Below, piece by piece: positions 41,345-52,575 of a stretch of 64,000 bases of DNA. Source of the DNA: Ornithodoros turicata. Lineage: Eukaryota; Arthropoda; Arachnida; Ixodida; Argasidae. Where the stretch lies: the NCBI RefSeq assembly GCF_037126465.1, contig NC_088204.1:63611807-63675806 (forward strand), read 5' to 3'. The notes beneath the pieces were generated by a model that saw nothing but the letters and a program-made list of their open reading frames with translations, was not told the DNA's origin and did not search any database. Positions within the stretch are counted from its first letter, which is position 1. Each line of letters begins with the position of its first letter. Made by a program: the position numbers and the translations under genes.

Positions 41345-41359
41345 ACTGCCGATATCCCT

Positions 41360-43020
41360 GTGGAAGTTGTCTACTAATAAGAAGGCATAATAGCAGTTGC
41401 AAAAATATTACAGCTTACTGAAATCGAAGCATCGGGTAACATAGCAAGTCCGTATTTTGCTTCCGAACCCACACTTCGAAGGCCGTCATGCCGGCGCTCA
41501 ACAGGAACTACGTCACGGAAAATCTCAAGCACCCGGGCGCTTGTCATCTGCTTCAAAGCCCACATTTCAAAACGGGTGCCTGGGGAGCGGCCCTCAGTCT
41601 TGCACTCCCGGGTACGAGAGCGGCGCTTGTGTCGCGTTAACTGAGTGGAGTCTGAAACACTCGCGCTTTGGGGCGCCTACTTAACGCAACCACTGAGAAA
41701 GAAGTTGTGGATGCTAGGTTTTAAGCTGTCGCTGATGAGCGTAGGTGATCGCAGGAAGTAGGCGGCACTTCCTATCTCATGGTTGTCCAGTGTCCTCCTA
41801 TATAACATTCCTAGCTCATGGACAATAACCTAACGTTCGGTACTCGGCTTGCTGTCAGTCAAGCTGCTTTCCAGTCTGTCATTTGCTGCCTCATGGCTCT
41901 CGCGGAAAATACGTCCTTCTGAATACCTGATAGCGAGACCCAGTACACTAAGGGTACTGAAATAGCCGGTGCCACGCAAAGTTGACCCAATCGCTTCATA
42001 TTTTTGCTGTATATGTATTTGTGTATCTTAAACAGTGTCTTTTATACATGAAGAAATGTAGTATCCTACATGAAAGGGCTTGTGTGTAATGAAGAAGGAG
42101 GCTTGACTGCTTTGCTTTTCACCAGCATTCTCAAGCTGAACTAAACTTAAATCGCAGGATTTGGAGGCAAGCAAGCTGGTGTAACGGACTTCTAAGCAAT
42201 ATATTGCATGAGTATGAAGAGCAACCGGCCAACTTAAATTTCGTGCTTTCGCAGACTGGTGTTGTGCGAAATAACACAGAGCTCTCTCAGTTTGCTCTGC
42301 GGGTCAGGCAAGCTTGAAAAGATGAAAAGAACGGGAATTGTTGTTCATTGAAACATCGGGGATATCGAGCGGCCGAGCAATGGAGCCTGGACCCTATTAT
42401 TGGCGTGTCTTATTAGGTTATGTATCAGCGAGTCGATAAATCATAAACCAGACAGTCTGCGTTTGAGAATGCAAAAGGACTAGACGGTATCTTCGTACGC
42501 TTTTGTGCGTTGCCCAAAGTCGATATATTAAGACTTAGCAGGATTTGAATACATAATATCTGCGTAAATTCGGATTATAAGCGCAGTGTTTGAATTCACG
42601 TTCACGCTGTCTTGCGTGGCGGAAAAGACTGCGAATAATGCAGAATGCATTGAATGGAGTTAAGTATGGAACGCCGGCTCTCGTTGGCTTTTCCATTTCC
42701 GTTCTAATGTAATCTATGCTAATATCCTTCGAATGAAATTCAGTACCTGGAGTGCACCACCCACGACGCACTATACAGGGCAAATATTTGATTAACCGAA
42801 GAGGTGAAATGCTCGTATAGAATGGCCGCCGGGTATGGAACCTACGTACATACATATATATGCTGCATGTTGGAAGCGCAGCTCAGTTGCCGACCGTATC
42901 GGAATAAAGGACAGTATATATTCGAAAGAAAAATCTCAGGTTACATCCACACTAATCACTGGCGTTACTGTCAAGGGTTGAGTCTCTGGTAACCCCCGAC
43001 TTCAGCTCCAATTCCATCTC
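41360..43020. other. Mostly anonymous DNA
   Basis: The only structure noted is a stretch at 41640-41695 whose complement (GTTGCGTTAAGTAGGCGC) occurs at 40933-40970, near the LINE ORF1 start, so it may be the 5' UTR of the same LINE in inverse orientation. Confidence 0.35.
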
Positions 43021-43029
43021 CGTACGCGC

Positions 43030-43220
43030 CTGAAGGAATCGTGGGTAATTTATTCAAAAAGTGTACCCAAGTTACAGTTACAGTCAACCTACAGAAATGG
43101 TAACCGATTTAGTTACTTTTTAAATCTAACTACGAGCTACAGTTACCACAAAAAGGCAACTTTAACTTTTCAGTTACTTTTAAGAAGAAAAGCCCAACAA
43201 ACGTAACTGTTTTTGGTTTA
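43030..43220. repeat. AGTTAC/GTAACT word swarm, cluster A
   Basis: At least ten AGTTAC, GTTACAGT or GTAACT words. Matching clusters lie at 43425-43470, 45700-45835 and 47090-47215, suggesting one or two word-rich elements broken by later insertions. The outer edges (GTGGGTAA near 43044, TTACCCATG near 47223) are roughly inverted. Confidence 0.45.
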
Positions 43221-43400
43221 GGGCCTGTACTGTACAAGCATAGTTATACCGTGTTATAAACGGAATTTTCGTTGGGCTCTGGTAGCATGCTGGGAGTTAG
43301 TGTAAGACCCTCCTGGCTGCGTATGAGACGACAAAATACGTGAACCTCCTGGTTGGAAAGAACAAACGGGTATTTGAAGCCTCGACAAACTGATATGTGG

Positions 43401-45852
43401 AAAATATTGCAATACCTGGTGAACTTTGTTACAGTTACATTTTACAGTTATCTTTGACAAAAAACTAACTCCTGTGCTAGCCTGTGACCTCCCGCCCGCA
43501 GCCATCTTTTGGCATGGACAGTGTTAGTTGACGAGTTTATCTCCCCTAAATACAGCGGGGCTGCCACGTTTGCGAGCAACCCTGCGATGTCACGTGTCAT
43601 AACAGGACGGCGAACCGGGCGGAAGGAGGGGACGACGACGATCAGCAGAGGAATCGAGATAAGCTCTGTACATTATGTTGCATACGTACAGCCCTTCTCG
43701 GTGCCTGTAGGATATCGGTCACCGGTAATTTCGCCCGGAAATGACGTCAGTCTCCCCGCTTCCGTGTCAAGCGCCTCACAGGTTCCCATAGGCAAGGTGC
43801 TTTGTGATCGCCGCGTGTTTAAAATTGGTTTCCCAGTCGCTCCTGAAGCAGTATGGTTGACTGTAGCGCTGTTGTGTGAAGGGCTTGCTATTCCCTTCAG
43901 GACTGCAATGCCAGGCACTGGTACAGCGACGGTAGTGCTGCGTACTTCTCCTAAATATGAGTGTATGGGAGAATATGAAATCCACAACATCGAAAACGAA
44001 TTTTTGACATTTTGGTTTTAACATTTTTTTTTTTTTTCACCTGCAGCTGAAAATCGCTGTCTACAGACGTGACGCACGCATGAAGTATGGTTGTTGCAGC
44101 TGTCATACTCAATGTTACATCACGCGCGCGCTTACCGTCGGTAAATTAGTTCATGTACAGAGAGAAAAACAGTCTATTAATCAGGTCCTGACAGTCAAGC
44201 TTTACCGACCCCGATTGGAGCGCGGTCTCTCTTGCAACCACGATGACATCACAAACCTCCTCCTCCTCCTCGTTTCGGCCTGCAGAGCCAGTCGAGCGGG
44301 AACGCAGAAGTCGATGTTCGAGGGCGTTTTATTCCAACAAAAATACTGCGTACGGAGAATTTTTTTGTGTTAGTTGTCACGCCAAGTTACGCCCTTTCGT
44401 AATTCGCCAGAAACAGAAAATCTTTTGGATGGCTTTCGGGGCTCCTTTAAGAAAGCAAATCAGAGAATTTAAGAAGATGAGCAAATCAAATTTAGCGAAA
44501 TGAAGCCGCCAATGAAAGGCAAAGCCTTCCGTGCCAAACGATGGTGGCTCTGTTTTGGCAACGCTCCCTCAACCAAGTCCTGCCCACCTGGTTCGGGCAG
44601 GCCTTCGTCTTTCTCTGTTGGCCTAGCTCTCTCCTTCTCCTACCGGAATAAGCCGTTCGTTCTTCTTTGTAGCTGGGCTTGCTCTATCCGCCACGTCCAT
44701 CAAAACATTACACCAGTTATTGGAGTTCCACACGTCCATAACGTAGCAGGACAGCAGTTAAAGGGGCTCTAAAGGGGTTCGTGTTTGCAGGTCTCATGGC
44801 CTACTGGAAAGCAGGTATATTCTGTACTCAATGTTCATTATTTCGAATACACTCGCAATGCAACGCATGAAGAATAACAAGTGCGCGCTATTTCGCGATG
44901 CGCACTGATTGTGATGTACGCGTATGTGTAATTAGGAGTTTCACGTCAGAGTGACGAATGGATACGTCAAATGTCCCATCTGCCAATGAAGACATCGTAC
45001 GAATTTTTCAAGAACTGTCTGACTGGATACCGTATTTTTGGTCTCGAATGGCATTGTGGAACGTACAATACAAGAGGTGAACTTCATAATCAAATAATGG
45101 CGCTGTTATAACCGTCCCAGCACTGCTCAGCTACTGTTGCGGACGCATCTGAAATCTGATCAGTTGATCATCTGATCATCCGCTCGCAGTTTGTATGGCG
45201 TAGGGCTTCTCGCGGTGACTGTGTAGCGTTGTTTCGTAAAGTTTCGTTTTTCGAACGGTGGCTATAATTTGTATGTTTGATCATGTTGATGCGCTGATTC
45301 TGTTCCCGTTACCTTGTATCGCGGTATTAGCGAAACCTTCCGCTACTACATATGATATGCGTCCGGGAGAGGTGTATCCCTACGCGTCAAAGCCAAGTCC
45401 TGCGGAGATCCCCTGGTGCCGCGTTGATTGCACAAAGAAATGCCGGAAGGGGCTGTTCCCTCAATATATTTCCTTCGACAATTGGATGCGGGGGTGCGGG
45501 GGGGGGGGGGGTGACGTGCCCTTGACGTTCTGCGCCGATTCGGAGGAAGGAAAGAGCAACCTCCAAATTGGCACCGTTATCCATGTTTTATTTACAAACG
45601 GCGAAACGGGTGAACCTCGTTCCTTTTGTAGTATTCTCATGATGACGCGATCATCGCGAAGAGAGCTTTTTTGCACTTTAGTGCCCCTTTAATACCAATC
45701 TTGCGTAGTAACTTATATCTAGTTACTTTTTGCAGTTACCAGTTACAGTAAATAGTAACCTTTCTGCAAAAGTAACGTAGCTGTAAGGAGTTACTGCTTT
45801 GGTTAAAGTACCTGTGAAATGTAACTGTGTCACTCAGGTATTGCAATATTTT
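43401..45852. repeat. 18-bp perfect inverted repeat pair 2.4 kb apart
   Basis: AAAATATTGCAATACCTG at 43401-43418 and its exact complement at 45835-45852. They may be termini of one large element or of two neighbours; AGTTAC words lie just inside both. Confidence 0.6.
43502..44544. mobile_element. TIR element related to the 49.6-50.9 kb foldback
   Basis: CCATCTTTTGGCATGGA at 43502-43518 and the complement of 44528-44544 (CCATCGTTTGGCACGGA) match at 15 of 17. Both ends resemble the foldback ends at 49624 and 50866. The 170-codon frame at 43509-44021 starts inside the terminal repeat and has no recognised domain. Confidence 0.5.
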
Positions 45853-46135
45853 TCGCGCGTGGGCTCTCTAACGTCGTTTTGTCGAGGCTACGAATACCCT
45901 GCTCTTTTGCTAACCAAGAATTCCACGAATTTGGTCATCTGATACGCAGCCAGGATGACCTTACATTTAGATTAACTCGCGGCGTGCTGTTAGGGCACAT
46001 GAGAAATCCTATAGGCCGATTAAATTCCCCAAATTGCGCTGTCTGTGGCGTGGAAGCTGACATCCCACACGAACTCCTGTATTGTCAACAGCACCTTCAC
46101 CGTCGCAACACCCTCTGTTGCCGTCTGCTCCAGAT

Positions 46136-46643
46136 TAGAGATGCGAAGCCCCGGAAAAAAACCCGGAAATTTTGGGGACAAAAACAGTTATTTTCCGGTT
46201 TTTCCTCGTCTCCGGAAAAATTGCCCAAAATTTCCAGGCGACAAAATTCAAAAATGTTAATTTTCGTGCCTTCGATGCGTTCCAACCCACCAGTGCCTTA
46301 GGTGCCTCTAATCCACCAACATCCACCAACTTAGAGCTCTGTCTGGCTGCTTCAAGCGATCGCCATCGCGTTCATAAAAGGTCGGAGTTCTGGTCTGAGT
46401 GGACGGGTTGTTCCAAACCTATCGCTGAGTAGACAGCAGTCATGCTCTGCTCTGCATTTATGCCTAGAGGGTGAACACTACTAAAGTTTCTAGCTCATTG
46501 TATGCTGTGGCTTGACCGGCAATGCTTCGACTCTCCAGTAACCGCGTTTGTTTCCATTTTTTCCAATTATTCGGAAAAAAACCCGAAAAATAAACGTTTT
46601 TTTTTTCGAGCGATCCAAAATGTCCGGAAATTTTGCATCTCTA
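46136..46643. mobile_element. hAT-like non-autonomous element, 508 bp
   Basis: Ends TAGAGATGC / GCATCTCTA with the exact 8-bp duplication CTCCAGAT at 46128-46135 and 46644-46651. CCGGAAA/TTTTCCGG words crowd both ends. Removing it restores the LINE-C1 reading. Confidence 0.92.
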
Positions 46644-46670
46644 CTCCAGATTGACTGTAACGACTTTTCG

Positions 46671-46767
46671 TTGGCCGCTGTCCTTGGCCGCTGTCCTTGG
46701 CCCCGTCCTTGGCCCCGTCCTGCACACGCCGTCCAGTGCACGCCGTCCTGTGCACGCCGTCCTGCAC
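46671..46767 (+). repeat. Minisatellite within the LINE C-terminus
   Basis: 12-15 bp units, first (C)CGTCCTTGGCC then CACGCCGTCC(T/A)GTG, about seven in all. The 7.8-kb copy lacks the expansion. Confidence 0.8.
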
Positions 46768-47289
46768 TCGAACCAGTGGCCTGTCGCTGCCGCTCTCCTC
46801 TGTTTTCTCAGAGCCTCAGGACTCATGAACTGCGTGTGACGTTGTAATAGTGTCTCTTGTCTTCTTTCTTTTTATTTCTTCTCCCTTTCTTTCCTTCCTT
46901 CCTTCCCTTTTTTCTTCTTTTCCGTTTTCTCTCTTTTTTTTTGTTGGAATAGCAAGCCGGCTCTTTTCCTGGCTAACTTTTCCTTTTCTTTTGTCTCAAT
47001 AAACTATCCCCCCTCTCTTTATAACACGGTGTGACTATGCAAGGGCAGTACAAGAACTACAACAATTTTTAGAGTTCATTTGAGTTTCTTCTTCTTAAAG
47101 TGTAGCTGTAAAACAACTCAGTTACTTCAACGTGGTAACTGTAGCTGTAACTAACTTCAAAACTGGAACTCAGATACTATTTTGGTGGGCTGACTATAAC
47201 TTTGTTACTTTTCTTACTAGCTTACCCATGCCTGGTTAATACCGTGAGAGGTGCAGCCTCCCTGTTGTTACGGTCTATAAAGGTATGAA

Positions 47290-47650
47290 AGAAAATGATC
47301 CGACTCCTGCATTTGCCTGCACTGTCCCTCCATCAATGTCTGCCCATACACAGGTTGGTCGTCGCTTCTCTTCACGCGCATAGTTTATCAATCCCCGAGA
47401 GTAAAGTTTTTCTGTCTTTCCTTTCCTTCTTTTCTTCTTCTAGGCCTCCCTTCAAATGTTTCTCCTCTTCTCCCTCAGATTGATTCAAGCTCGAAACCGA
47501 GAAGAAAAAGCATCTAGGTACGTGGTTATAAAATCCTGAAAACTTTTTTGACGGTTTCTCTCTTTATTCGATTTCTTTCATTCCTTTCTATACCTGCGGT
47601 AAAAGCAGCCGCGCACTCCATTTTCTCTTTTTTTTTTTTATTCTCTCACT
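47290..47650. other. Pyrimidine-rich DNA
   Basis: Long T/C runs on the plus strand. No tail signature or gene could be tied to it. Confidence 0.35.
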
Positions 47651-48270
47651 CTTTCTTCACGGGCTGTAACCCCGAGAAATATTCCAGTGGGAACCGTTCG
47701 CTCACTGGAAACGACACTCGGCTCCGAACACGGGTCACGTTACAACGGTGGAGCTCAAAAAGGGGGCTACCACAGCGAATGTTAAACGAATCGTTTCACC
47801 CTTTCGACGCTAGGAGGCACAGAAACATGACGCGCGGCGAACAGCACTTGCATCGTAAAAACGAGAACAACGCCACATATATCCACGACTGGTATTTCTC
47901 TAGTCCTGTTTTTTTTTTTTTTTTAAGGTCGCGTATAATAAAAGTTTCAACACTCCTATGGCACCACTGACAAAGCGTCCCGTACGGTGGTTTTTCCAAA
48001 CCCTCCCCCACCGCCCGCTACCACAAAAACAAAATGTTCGGCGATGCCTCCTTAACATTTTTTTTTTCCTATGTACCCACTACAGACGTACAGTGGTACT
48101 TCAGCTTTAGACACACGACGGCAATGATATATAAAACTGCTACAATGTAACCCTGATAATTGTCTCCTTTTTTGGATCCCCCCTCCCGTTCATGCGATAC
48201 TGGATAAACCACTGGTTTCTTAGAACAGGAGGCGTTATCAAAAAGCAACACTGAAGCTTCCTTAGTTTAA

Positions 48271-48316
48271 TAAATACAAGCTTTCGTGTGGGGGACCACG
48301 CTTCATCAGGTACAAG
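48271..48316 (-). ncRNA. Hammerhead ribozyme-like motif 2
   Basis: Minus strand: CTTGTAC, the canonical core CTGATGA (complement of 48303-48309), stem II GCGTGG…CCACAC with one mismatch, GAAA (complement of 48282-48285), GCTT, then GTATTTA. Stem I pairs over GTAC and is weaker beyond. Predicted cleavage between 48278 and 48277. The same extra A precedes stem II as in motif 1. Confidence 0.55.
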
Positions 48317-48422
48317 GTGTGAAGTTCGCCTTTACACAAGGATATATAGAGTTTACAATATGTCTCGTGGGCACAGACACGACAAAAAATGTGTCAAAAC
48401 AGAAACAACTGGTAAGCTACCA

Positions 48423-48660
48423 CACTGTTAAAACAGAACTTCACCACATAGCGCGCTCCTAGTCAAGCATCATTCGGAATGATATCATTCTGTGCATTGA
48501 TTTGTTAACAATGGGAGGAGGCGCCTTTCTGAGACACATTATGCTTGTCCCAGATAGGCGCCTCCCCCCTGTTTTGAACAAATCAGGACACAGAATGATA
48601 TCATTCGGAATGATGGTTGGCTAGGAGCGTGCTATGTGGCGAAGTTCTGTTTTAACAGTG
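48423..48660. mobile_element. Palindromic MITE, ACTGTTAAAACAGAACTTCACC ends
   Basis: 238 bp, almost entirely self-complementary: arms of about 110 bp with mismatches and a short centre near 48535-48555. The terminal CAGAACTTCACC(A/G)CATAGC(G/A)CG is shared with the element at 58.4-58.9 kb. No target duplication was obvious. Confidence 0.8.
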
Positions 48661-48818
48661 CAGTTTTATCATTATTTGGCTGTTGGGGGTCAAAGCAGTG
48701 GGAGAGGAGAAAGGCAGAACCTCTCATAATGGACACCAAGCTCATGGTGACGCATCTTCGCTGTGCCCACGAGACATATTGTAAACTCTATGTATAATTG
48801 TATAGGCGAACTTCACAC

Positions 48819-48864
48819 CTTGTACCTGAAGAAGCGTGGTCCCCCACGCGAAAGCTTGTATGTA
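48819..48864 (+). ncRNA. Hammerhead ribozyme-like motif 3
   Basis: CTTGTAC (48819-48825), CTGAAGA (48826-48832), A, stem II GCGTGG…CCACGC (perfect), GAAA (48850-48853), GCTT, GTATGTA. Stem I has three Watson-Crick and two G-U pairs. Predicted cleavage between 48857 and 48858. Confidence 0.58.
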
Positions 48865-49595
48865 TTAAACTAATGAAGCTTCAGTGTTGCTTTTTGATTG
48901 TGCTACATTTCATATCGGACTTGACTACCCCTGTTTCACCGAGATTCTGCAAACAGGAGGCATTGTATGTGCGTCTGTGCGCCAATACTGCCGGGAGAAG
49001 CCAAAGCTAAATTCGCAATGATATATATACGGATGCTTCTATTCCAACGTCACTGCGGCTTTTTCTGTGCGCTCACATATACATTCACTTCATATAACGC
49101 CGCGTCCCGAAAGAAAGCGTACACCGAGTGACAGTGGCTCTTTGCATGACTCCTGTGTGCAAAGCCGTAACTTGAGTAACCAGGGTCCCATTAGCTGTCA
49201 CGCGTTCGAATATTTAGCAAATAACATACGCCCACTCGTTGGAGAGGGATGGTAAGAGCGAGCGGCAACACGTGCACCGATGCAGAGCGCTGCATGGGCT
49301 TGGATTGAGAAAGGGGACCACGCGAGCTCCAATGTCAGCCCTATCGCATCAAAAAGACAAAAGAAACAACTATAGAGTTAATATAGGAAGACTCTAGAGA
49401 ACGTACTTGGCGCGCCGTCAATGGGATTCCCCTTACCCGGAGCGTGACCGCCCGGGCGCCGCCATCCGTTGGTCATCGACAGTGTTTGTGGACGAATGTC
49501 TGCCCCCTAACTACAGCGGAGCTGCTCCGTTTGTTGCAAACCCCGTGCAGTCACGTGGGATAACAAACTGGGAAACGAGCCAGGGAGTTGTACAC

Positions 49596-50900
49596 GCTCA
49601 AAACAGCGTGACTACACGGGAGCTGCCATCCGTTGGTCATGGAAGGCGTTGCCTTCCGTTGGCTGCTTCATTCCGCTAAACTTGACGTGCTCGTTTTCCT
49701 AAATTCATCACTTGCTATCTAAATTCGGCGTACTATGTGCATATCTCATATGTCTTCTTTAAACAAATAAGCAGTGAATATTTTCGCACTACATCACCTG
49801 CTTGTGTGCTGTCGCTCGTTCGTCACTTTATTATCACGAAACCTGACAGACCAGAGCATGGAATGGCCGGTGGTTTCGTTTTTGCCATTTCCGGTTCCCG
49901 TTGGTTTGCAGAGCAGCATGAAAATGGCAGTTTACTATGTGTATTCATCTTTGGAATACTGTTGCCTTCGGAAATACACGCCTACATTCGTTAAGATGGG
50001 TAACGATTTATTGATTTCGCTCGCAAAGCATACAAACGCCACTTCAACACGTCATAGGCGGTAAACATATTCACCTGTTGCATAATGTAAAACCCCGAGA
50101 CTAGGGAACACGAAAGGACAGACACAACACGAAGCTCTCCCACAGAATTGCAGGATTGCAGAATGGAGTAGTGTTATCGGAATCACAACGTAAACATCAT
50201 GTCAAACGTGAATCATATTTTATCTATGAGAAAACTTGGGACACTTCCAACCCTTTGCTTTCCACCAACACAGATGAATAATGAGCAAACAAAAAAAAAA
50301 AAAAAAAAAAGCAAGGAAGCAAGCGAGCTGGTGAAGATGATTCATAATGTAAAACCCCGAGACTTCGTGTTGTGTCTGTCCTTTCGTGTTCCCTAGTCTC
50401 GGGGTTTTACATTATGCAACAGATGAATATGTTTACCGCCTATGACGTGTTGAAGTGGCGTTTGTGTGCTTTGCGAGCGAAATCAATAAATCGTTACCCA
50501 TCGTAACAAATGTAGGCGTGTATTTCCAAAGACAACAATAGTCCAAAGATGAATACAGACAGTAAACCGTCATCTTCATGCTGCTCTGCGAACCAACGGG
50601 AACCGGAAATGGCAAAAACGAAACCACCGGCCATTCTAGGCTCTGATCTGTCGAGTTCCGTGATAATAAAGTGACGAACGAACGACAGCGCACAAGCAAG
50701 TGATGTATTGGGAAAATATTCACTGCTTATTTGTTCAACAAATACATATGAGATACCCACATACTACGCCAAATTTAGATAGCAAGTGATGAATTTAGGA
50801 AAACGAGCACGTCAAGTTTAGCGGAATGGAGCAGCCAACGGAAGGCAACGCCTTCCATGACCAACGGATGGCAGCTCCCTAGTGGTCACGCTTTTTTGAG
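49596..50900. mobile_element. Foldback element with ~530-bp inverted arms
   Basis: Plus-strand 49596-50131 and the complement of 50363-50900 are homologous throughout at roughly 90-95% by eye. They yield mirror 96-codon frames (49774-50064 plus, 50433-50723 minus) differing at about ten residues. The loop contains a 20-base A run and unrelated sequence. The inner 45 bp of each arm are the ACACGAAAGGACAGACAC hairpin word seen at 16.3 kb. The mirror frames show no known domain. Confidence 0.85.
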
Positions 50901-50983
50901 CGAGTCCGACCCCTTTGGTCAAAATGGCTAGATTGTGCCGCTTCTTTTATTTTAACACACTAGTGCGAGGGTAGCTTCAGCTT

Positions 50984-51543
50984 CACTCCTTGGTTAGCAT
51001 TTCTTTCGTATTACTTGTTCCGAAGTTAATTTTCCTTCATTTTTCATACAATCCCAACCGGTTGCTAAGCATACTCAGCTTCAAGTGCCATGGACTAGGC
51101 GAAAGCACGGTTGTGAAGTGGACAACTCAGCTTCAAGTGTCACTGAGTAGACGCGGTTGTGTAACCGCCATATTCATATTTTTCTTCGTCTAGCCAATCC
51201 AATCCAATCCAATGTACCGAAACAGGACAAATGTTACCCTGGTTGTGTGAGTTGTGACAACACTCCTTGGTTAGCATTTCTTTCGTATTACTTGTTCCGA
51301 AGTTAATTTTCCTTCATTTTTCATACAATCCCAACCGGTTGCTAAGCATACTCAGCTTCAAGTGCCATGGACTAGGCGAAAGCACGGTTGTGAAGTGGAC
51401 AACTCAGCTTCAAGTGTCACTGAGTAGACGCGGTTGTGTAACCGCCATATTCATATTTTTCTTCGTCTAGCCAATCCAATCCAATCCAATCCAATGTACC
51501 GAAACAGGACAAATGTTACCCTGGTTGTGTGAGTTGTGACAAC
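50984..51543 (+). repeat. 277-bp tandem duplication
   Basis: 50984-51260 and 51261-51543 are identical to my reading, except that the second has one additional CCAAT (four versus three). The duplication must be recent or homogenised. The identical 67-codon frames inside have no recognised domain. Confidence 0.92.
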
Positions 51544-51702
51544 CTGTGACGCGATTGCACTGCACTGGTTACTGCCGTAGGTGCGTTAGACGAATTCCTT
51601 GCACCACAAGTAACGTTAAAGGGGCACAAAACAGGTCGACGATTTATTATGCCCAATGAAAGAATGTAGCTCATGATATCCAAATATGAAATTATTTTGC
51701 TT

Positions 51703-52575
51703 CATAGGTGGGGAGTAACGCGTTACAAAGTAGTGCGTTACCGGTAACGCGTTACATTCGAGTAGTGAAATATGGTAACGCATTACATTTGGGAGAAAAG
51801 TAATGAGTAACGTAACGTCATTACATTTTTAACAACTAACGCGTAACGGCGTTATGCGTTACTGCGTGTTCGGGAACTTGAAAGCTTGAGCGAGGACCGT
51901 GCCTGCAGAATCCGGGAAAATCCCCGATTTTTTCTATTCATCTTCAACAATGACAAGAAGGTCACATCGACACCCGCGAAGAACGCAAAAGAAGGGTTGT
52001 TGACCTACCCTGGTTGAGGTGTCACCTTTGTTTACCACCTCTGTTTTTCACTCCCTCTGGTATTTTTCGGACGAATGGGGCAAAAGCGGCAGAAAAATAG
52101 CCTCTACCCTCTGAACAAATAACAAAGTACCAAGGAATTGGCTGTTTGGATTTGTACTGTGTGAGATAAATGGTCACCGTCTCTATCAACCTTGACAAAG
52201 AGCGCTCACTGGTCATTAGGCGTCCTCTCAGCCCAACGGGCGAAGCTCACCGATGAAAATTTTGAACATCAACTACTTCTGCGTTGCAATAAATCGTACA
52301 TGTAAGTTGTGTTCGTGCGTGACCCTTGATTGTGCCCAACATTGCTTGTATTGATTTGCGGAATGCACTTATGTGACTCAACAAAAAATGGTACATATTA
52401 TAAGGACAACTGGTGAAGTAATGCAAAAGTAACGGCATTACTTATCAGAAGTAACGGCGTTAGTAACGCGTTACCTACTACCGCAACAGTAACGAATAAC
52501 GTAACGCGTTACTTTTCGAAAAAGTAGTGAGTAACGGTAGTGCACTACAAAATAAAAGTAACTTCCCCACCTATG
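51703..52575. mobile_element. hAT-like element with AACGCGTTAC words, 873 bp
   Basis: Ends CATAGGTGGGGAGTAAC and GTAACTTCCCCACCTATG, with the exact 8-bp duplication TTTTGCTT at 51695-51702 and 52576-52583. About 150 bp at each end are filled with GTAACGCGTTAC variants. The 560-bp centre is unrelated and non-coding. Confidence 0.92.

Larger units (their letters stand above)
45860..47012 (+). pseudogene. LINE-C1 ORF2 C-terminus and 3' UTR, split by a hAT element
   Basis: The longest LINE-C1 copy. DDLTFRLTRGVLLGHMRNP near 45955-46010 leads to the knuckle CAVCGVEADIPHELLYC at about 46036-46086. The hAT-like element 46136-46643 follows, then QIDCNDFSLAAVLG and …LRASGLMNCV stop near 46840. A tandem expansion (46671-46767) sits within the C-terminus. 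The UTR ends GGAATAGCAAGCCGGCTC, pyrimidines, CAATAAACTATC and C. Confidence 0.75.
48236..48905. mobile_element. Inverted pair of Penelope-like termini enclosing a palindromic element
   Basis: The left arm (48236-48370, minus) and right arm (48765-48905, plus) are complementary over about 130 bp with small gaps. Each contains a hammerhead motif, the ATTAAAC/CTTCAGTGTTG block and GAGACATATTGTAAACTCTA. The middle holds the palindromic element 48423-48660. Penelope-like elements often carry inverted or partial LTR copies. Confidence 0.55.

Noticed and set aside
43509..44021. 170-codon open frame as a gene
   Set aside because: It starts inside a terminal repeat also present at 49.46 kb, has no domain, and the related copy is not open over the same length.
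45258..45692. 144-codon frame containing a poly-Gly run
   Set aside because: It runs through a poly(G) tract and ends in a repeat terminus (GTGCCCCTTTAA), so it is repeat DNA.
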